Origin: an uncultured Oceanospirillaceae bacterium
Lineage (GTDB): Bacteria; Pseudomonadota; Gammaproteobacteria; Pseudomonadales; Balneatricaceae
Assembly (NCBI GenBank): GCA_937138495.1
Contig: CAKZPE010000004.1
Span: forward strand, 1 to 55,467
DNA: 55,467 bases
Direction of reading: 5' to 3'
Below the pieces are notes generated by a model that saw only the letters and a list, made by a program, of their open reading frames with translations, was not told the DNA's origin and did not search any database. Both the position numbers and the translations under genes were made by a program. Numbering within the stretch: the first letter of the stretch is position 1; every line of letters starts with the position of its first letter. Of the stretch, positions 52,005 through 55,467 are shown one piece after another.

Positions 52005-52844
52005 TTACTGGCGGCTTAAACGAAGATTTTCCGGTACCACCGCCTGACTGCTGCGGTACGGATTGATATCCAGCCCGCCGCGGCGCAGATAACGGGCATA
52101 AACCGTCAGCTCCCGGGGCTGACACTGCTGCCAGATATCCATAAAAATTGACTCAACACACTGCTCATGGAAATCACCATGCTCACGGTACGAGACCAGA
52201 TACTTCAGCAAGCCTTCACGGTTCAGCGGTGCACCACTGTACTCAACCACAATACTGGCCCAGTCCGGCTGACCGGTCACCGGGCAGTTAGACTTCAGCA
52301 GATGGCTGTACAGACTTTCAGTCACAACATCAGCAGACGCCCCACCGATCAGTCCGAGACATTCAGCATTCGGCTCGTAATCGGTAATATCCACATCCAG
52401 CTCATCTATGCATTCACCGCTGAACTGGCTGACCTGGCCCGCGCCATCCAGCGCCAGCAATGTCACCTGCACTTCAGCACCGGCAGCAGCAGATAAATCT
52501 GCCTGCATACGCTGTTGCACCTCAGTTTCTGTTGCAAAAGCCGTCAGGTTAAAGGAATTCAGATACAGCTTAAACGACTTGGACTCAATGATATGGCTTG
52601 AATCTGCCGGAATCCGGAATTCAGCCAGGCGCACCACAGGCTTGCCTTTCTGATTCAGCCAGGACACCTCATAAGCATTCCAGATATCCACACCCGTAAA
52701 CGGTAAGCCACGCTGTTCAATCCCCCGTGCCTGCCAGTTCAGGTCCCGCTGAATCGGATACAGCAGCTCCGGATCATACTGATTTACATACTGGGTATCA
52801 GCCCCCAGAGGCGCATGATGTAAACTTTCTTCTATCTCTTTCAT
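52005..52844 (-). CDS. queF: NADPH-dependent 7-cyano-7-deazaguanine reductase
   Basis: QueF reduces preQ0 to preQ1 in queuosine biosynthesis. The 279-residue protein is of the longer two-domain type (E. coli QueF 282). The catalytic Cys187 and Asp194 appear in LLKSNCPVTGQPDW; the NADPH and substrate-related VEYSGAPLNREGLLKYLVS, REHGDFHEQCVE are conserved. ESKSFKLYLNSFN in the N-terminal half is the QueF motif. It lies 19 bp downstream of the ABC-2 permease gene. Confidence 0.97.
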   Translation of the reverse strand: MKEIEESLHHAPLGADTQYVNQYDPELLYPIQRDLNWQARGIEQRGLPFTGVDIWNAYEVSWLNQKGKPVVRLAEFRIPADSSHIIESKSFKLYLNSFNLTAFATETEVQQRMQADLSAAAGAEVQVTLLALDGAGQVSQFSGECIDELDVDITDYEPNAECLGLIGGASADVVTESLYSHLLKSNCPVTGQPDWASIVVEYSGAPLNREGLLKYLVSYREHGDFHEQCVESIFMDIWQQCQPRELTVYARYLRRGGLDINPYRSSQAVVPENLRLSRQ

Positions 52845-52863
52845 CTTATCTCTACCGACCAGC

Positions 52864-53637
52864 TCAGTGACGAATTCCGCGTCCGGAGCTCAGCAAATGT
52901 AACGAATAGGCAAACAATACCAGAATAAAACCAACAATCATGCTGAAGGCAAAGACGATATCAATATCACTCACTCCCAGAATGCCATAACGGAAGGTAT
53001 TCACCATATATAAAATAGGATTCAGCTGGGACACACCCTGCCAGAACTCCGGCAACAGGCTGATTGAATAAAACACCCCGCCCAGATATGTCAGCGGAGT
53101 CAGCACAAATGTCGGAATAATTGAGACATCATCAAAGCTGTTAGCAAATACCGCATTGATAAAACCGCCCAGCGAAAACAGTATCGCAGTCAGCAGTACC
53201 ACTGACACCATCACCCAGAGATTATGAATCTGCAGATCGGTAAAAAACAGCGACAGGCAGGTAACAATAAAACCAACACCCAACCCCCGGACTGAGCCTC
53301 CTACCACATAGCCACTGAGAATTACCCAGTTAGGGACAGGCGAGACCAGCAGCTCTTCAATATGCCGCTGAAACTTGGTGCTGTAAAACGAGGAAACGAC
53401 ATTGCTGTAAGAGTTGGTGATTACCGACATCATGATCAGCCCGGGAACAATATATTCCATATAGTCGAAGCCGCCCATCTCACCGATTCGCGAACCGATA
53501 AGGTTCCCGAAAATAATGAAGTACAGGGTCATAGTAATGGCCGGTGGTAGCAGGGTTTGCCCCCAAATCCGCGTAAAACGCCGGATTTCGCGACTGACAA
53601 TGGTCATAAAGGCGACCCAAAGCTCTTTATTGCTCAT
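52864..53637 (-). CDS. ABC-2 type transport permease (YadH-like)
   Basis: A 257-residue permease with six membrane segments and the ABC-2 signature region near residues 150-200 (FALVSIIPTF-like: DDVSIIPTFVLTPLTYLGGVF YS). It starts with an amphipathic interface helix (REIRRFTRIWGQTLLPPAITM). Together with the ATPase encoded 42 bp upstream it forms a YadGH-type exporter. The substrate is unknown. Confidence 0.9.
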   Translation of the reverse strand: MSNKELWVAFMTIVSREIRRFTRIWGQTLLPPAITMTLYFIIFGNLIGSRIGEMGGFDYMEYIVPGLIMMSVITNSYSNVVSSFYSTKFQRHIEELLVSPVPNWVILSGYVVGGSVRGLGVGFIVTCLSLFFTDLQIHNLWVMVSVVLLTAILFSLGGFINAVFANSFDDVSIIPTFVLTPLTYLGGVFYSISLLPEFWQGVSQLNPILYMVNTFRYGILGVSDIDIVFAFSMIVGFILVLFAYSLHLLSSGRGIRH

Positions 53638-53678
53638 CTGATTTCCCGTCGTGCTTTGCCTTCAGACAAAGTCATTTT

Positions 53679-54599
53679 TTATTTAAGATTCTTATCAACT
53701 AACGACACAAACAGCTCTTCAAGACGGTTACTCTTGTTCCGCATGCTGGTGACCTCGACACCCTGCTCAGCCAACTGACTAAAGATCGGATTCATACCCT
53801 TATTTTTCTCTACCTCTACCAGTAACCGCTGACCGGTTTCCAGCGAAACCTTATAACCATCCAGATGCGGGGGCGCCTGCAAACAAGGGGCAATATCCAT
53901 AATAAAAGATTCGGTATTCAGCTGAGCCAGTAAATCAGACATAGAGGTATTCTGAATAATTTCCCCATGATCGATAATGGCAATATTACGACACAGCTGC
54001 TCTGCTTCTTCCAGATAGTGAGTGGTGAGAATGATACTGGTACCCTCGGCATTAATTTCTTCGAGGAATTCCCACATAGAACGGCGCAGCTCAATATCCA
54101 CCCCGGCGGTTGGTTCATCCAGAATCAGCAGTCTCGGCTCATGCACCAGCGCCCGGGCAATCATCAGCCGCCGCTTCATTCCCCCGGATAACATACGGGA
54201 AATATCATTGCGTTTTTCCCACAACCCCAGTTTTTCCAGATAGTGATCCGCCCGCTCAGCAGCCTCTTTAGCAGCAATGCCGTAATAACCTGCCTGAGTA
54301 GTGACAATGTCCTTCACCTTCTCAAACATATTGAAATTGAATTCCTGCGGAACGACACCCAGCTCACGCTTCGCAGCCGATGAATCAGCATCCAGATCAT
54401 GACCAAACACCGAAACCTGCCCTGAGGTTTTATTCACCAATGAAGAAACGATGCCCAGTGTAGTCGACTTACCGGCACCATTAGGCCCCAGCAGGGCAAA
54501 GAAATCCCCCTGCTGAACCTCAAAAGAAATCCCTTTTAAAGCTTCAAAGCCATTGCCATAAACTTTACGAAGATCCTGAATCTTTAATGCGCTGGTCAT
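53679..54599 (-). CDS. ABC transporter ATP-binding protein (YadG-like)
   Basis: A 306-residue ATPase: Walker A LLGPNGAGKSTTLGIVSS, signature MLSGGMKRRLMIARALVHEP, Walker B LLILDEPTAGVD, and His switch TTHYLEEAEQL. A C-terminal extension of about 80 residues is typical of the drug/polysaccharide exporter class. The start MTSALKIQDL is chosen because AACAGGAAATCGC lies just upstream; the frame runs 18 codons further. Partner of the downstream permease. Confidence 0.93.
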   Translation of the reverse strand: MTSALKIQDLRKVYGNGFEALKGISFEVQQGDFFALLGPNGAGKSTTLGIVSSLVNKTSGQVSVFGHDLDADSSAAKRELGVVPQEFNFNMFEKVKDIVTTQAGYYGIAAKEAAERADHYLEKLGLWEKRNDISRMLSGGMKRRLMIARALVHEPRLLILDEPTAGVDIELRRSMWEFLEEINAEGTSIILTTHYLEEAEQLCRNIAIIDHGEIIQNTSMSDLLAQLNTESFIMDIAPCLQAPPHLDGYKVSLETGQRLLVEVEKNKGMNPIFSQLAEQGVEVTSMRNKSNRLEELFVSLVDKNLK

Positions 54600-54798
54600 G
54601 CGATTTCCTGTTAACTGTCGAAGGCACAGATTATGTACCGGCAAGAACATCATAGGTGGGGATACTCCCCCCTTTTTTCAAGCACCGGGGGTGGGATAGC
54701 TATACTCTTGTTAGATCATAATGAAGCTGTTAAATTTGCCGCCACTTCTATCCGCTTGCATCCGCTGCAAATCAGCACATATAAACACCGGGATCCCC

Positions 54799-55116
54799 AT
54801 GACACCACGTGAAGAAATAGCCGAAGCATTCCGCGCCGTTCAGAGCACTCTTGAAAAAGGATTACAGGCAACCGGCAGCGAAGATGCCATAATCGCCATG
54901 CAGCATCGCTTTGAAAACATCTATGATGCCATCGACGCCAACGAAGATTATGTTTATCTGGCCCAGGAAACCATTGCCAACTTTTTCATCATGCACCCTA
55001 ATCTGACCCATGTAATCCCGCGGGAACTTCTGTGGCGTCTTGGCGGTTCATGCCTGCACTTTCTGACTGATGATGAAATCGCTGAGTTTACCCGCCAGGA
55101 TGAACAGCTGCACTGA
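54799..55116 (+). CDS. PA2817-family protein
   Basis: A 105-residue helical protein. Its C-terminal half, HVIPRELLWRLGGSCLHFLT DDEIAEF, matches the family named after Pseudomonas PA2817 as I remember it; function unknown. The start MTPREEIAEAF follows CCGGGATCCCC; the frame is open for 26 more codons upstream with no family character. It is divergent from the ABC ATPase gene. Confidence 0.75.
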   Translation: MTPREEIAEAFRAVQSTLEKGLQATGSEDAIIAMQHRFENIYDAIDANEDYVYLAQETIANFFIMHPNLTHVIPRELLWRLGGSCLHFLTDDEIAEFTRQDEQLH

Positions 55117-55137
55117 TTAGCAGGCCCTTCTTTCCGG

Positions 55138-55166
55138 GTCAGATACCTGTAGTCCAGGTATCTGAC
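55138..55166. other. Perfect 12-bp inverted repeat
   Basis: GTCAGATACCTG and CAGGTATCTGAC are exact inverse complements with a 5-nt spacer, 22 bp after the PA2817-like stop. There is no T-tract, so it is either an mRNA 3' hairpin or a regulator site. The remaining 225 bp up to the tRNA hold nothing I recognise. Confidence 0.6.
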
Positions 55167-55393
55167 AGCGCTTGCATAACACCACCAGACCTGCTGTACC
55201 AGCCAGCCACATAGTGTGTATCACATAAACCTGAACCGGGTTAAATCCGGCAATTCAATTGCTGCAACAAACCTGCTGTCCGGCACATAAAAGGCACATA
55301 AAAAAGACGAAGGACGGCTGTCATCAGAAAGATATCTTAACGCTGAAACAATACAGAAAAGGACGTGTACAAAAGAAGTGCAGGTGAAATAAG

Positions 55394-55467
55394 TGGCGTC
55401 CCATAGGGGGTTCGAACCCCTGTTACCGCCGTGAAAGGGCGGTGTCCTAGGCCACTAGACGAATGGG
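55394..55467 (-). tRNA. tRNA-Glu (TTC), 5' end cut off
   Basis: On the minus strand CCCATTCGTCTAGTGGCCTA begins the D-arm side, CGCCCTTTCACGGCG is the anticodon stem-loop with anticodon TTC, GGGTTCGAACCCC the T-arm and GGGACGCCA the 3' end with encoded CCA. The two first nucleotides lie beyond the window. Confidence 0.96.

Overview
The window reads as chromosomal DNA of a free-living gammaproteobacterium, most likely a marine Oceanospirillales/Oceanospirillaceae-type organism. This is inferred from gene content (SlyX, RsmJ, UppP, TsaB, UbiX, Mpl, FtsA/FtsZ, RmuC, YdbH-YnbE-YdbL, PA2817-like protein) and from the Lap-type adhesin locus; no taxonomic marker was searched. It is bounded by a partial initiator tRNA-Met on the left and a partial tRNA-Glu on the right.

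Layout. 0.3-8.5 kb: housekeeping genes (DsbA-like oxidoreductase, membrane cold-shock-domain protein, slyX, rsmJ, uppP, tsaB, ubiX, mpl, fbp, ppa). 8.5-13.3 kb: a small lipoprotein, a porin, a dialkylglycine-decarboxylase-like aminotransferase behind a GntR/FCD regulator with an AT palindrome, and an orphan protein. 13.4-25.3 kb: a Lap-type adhesion locus, consisting of a TolC-OmpA fusion, a LapG-like periplasmic protease, and a minus-strand operon lapB-lapC-luxR-adhesin-small protein. The 1374-residue RTX adhesin has a LapG-cleavable retention module, about 100-residue repeats and a Gly-Glu hexanucleotide repeat. No LapD is present. 25.7-28.9 kb: a VasI-like exported protein and a chemoreceptor.

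29.4-35.4 kb is an AT-rich accessory island next to tRNA-Ser(GGA). Its left part is a fragment of a P2-type tail-completion gene (gpS) and its right part a fragment of the baseplate gene gpV. These are neighbours in P2, so the cargo sits in the S-V interval of a decayed P2-like prophage. Three cargo units (PD-(D/E)xK-like protein; membrane/coiled-coil protein with an Ala-Glu repeat; small coiled-coil protein) are each preceded by the same roughly 28-bp sequence carrying two TGATAC boxes 11 bp apart. Degenerate copies of the tRNA-Ser 3' end and its terminator mark likely old attachment sites.

35.8-38.4 kb carries ftsA-ftsZ, detached from the usual cell-wall cluster (no ftsQ upstream, no lpxC downstream). 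Upstream of ftsA lies about 1 kb of gene-free, AT-rich DNA with an exact 32-bp-periodic array of six 19-bp palindrome-like units (ATCAA...TTGAT) and several DnaA-box-like 9-mers. It looks like an iteron, centromere or multi-operator array and is the most unexpected structure in the window.

39.4-55.1 kb: gamma-glutamylcyclotransferase-like gene overlapping rmuC, an O-methyltransferase, the ydbH-ynbE-ydbL envelope lipid-transport operon, a DsbB-like protein, an LpxR-like lipid A deacylase, an isolated eukaryotic-type hisA, a DUF4197 protein, a periplasmic cyclophilin, a hotdog thioesterase, a nitroreductase, queF, an ABC-2 transporter pair and a PA2817-like protein. Assignments are by recognition of motifs and family patterns, without database searches.
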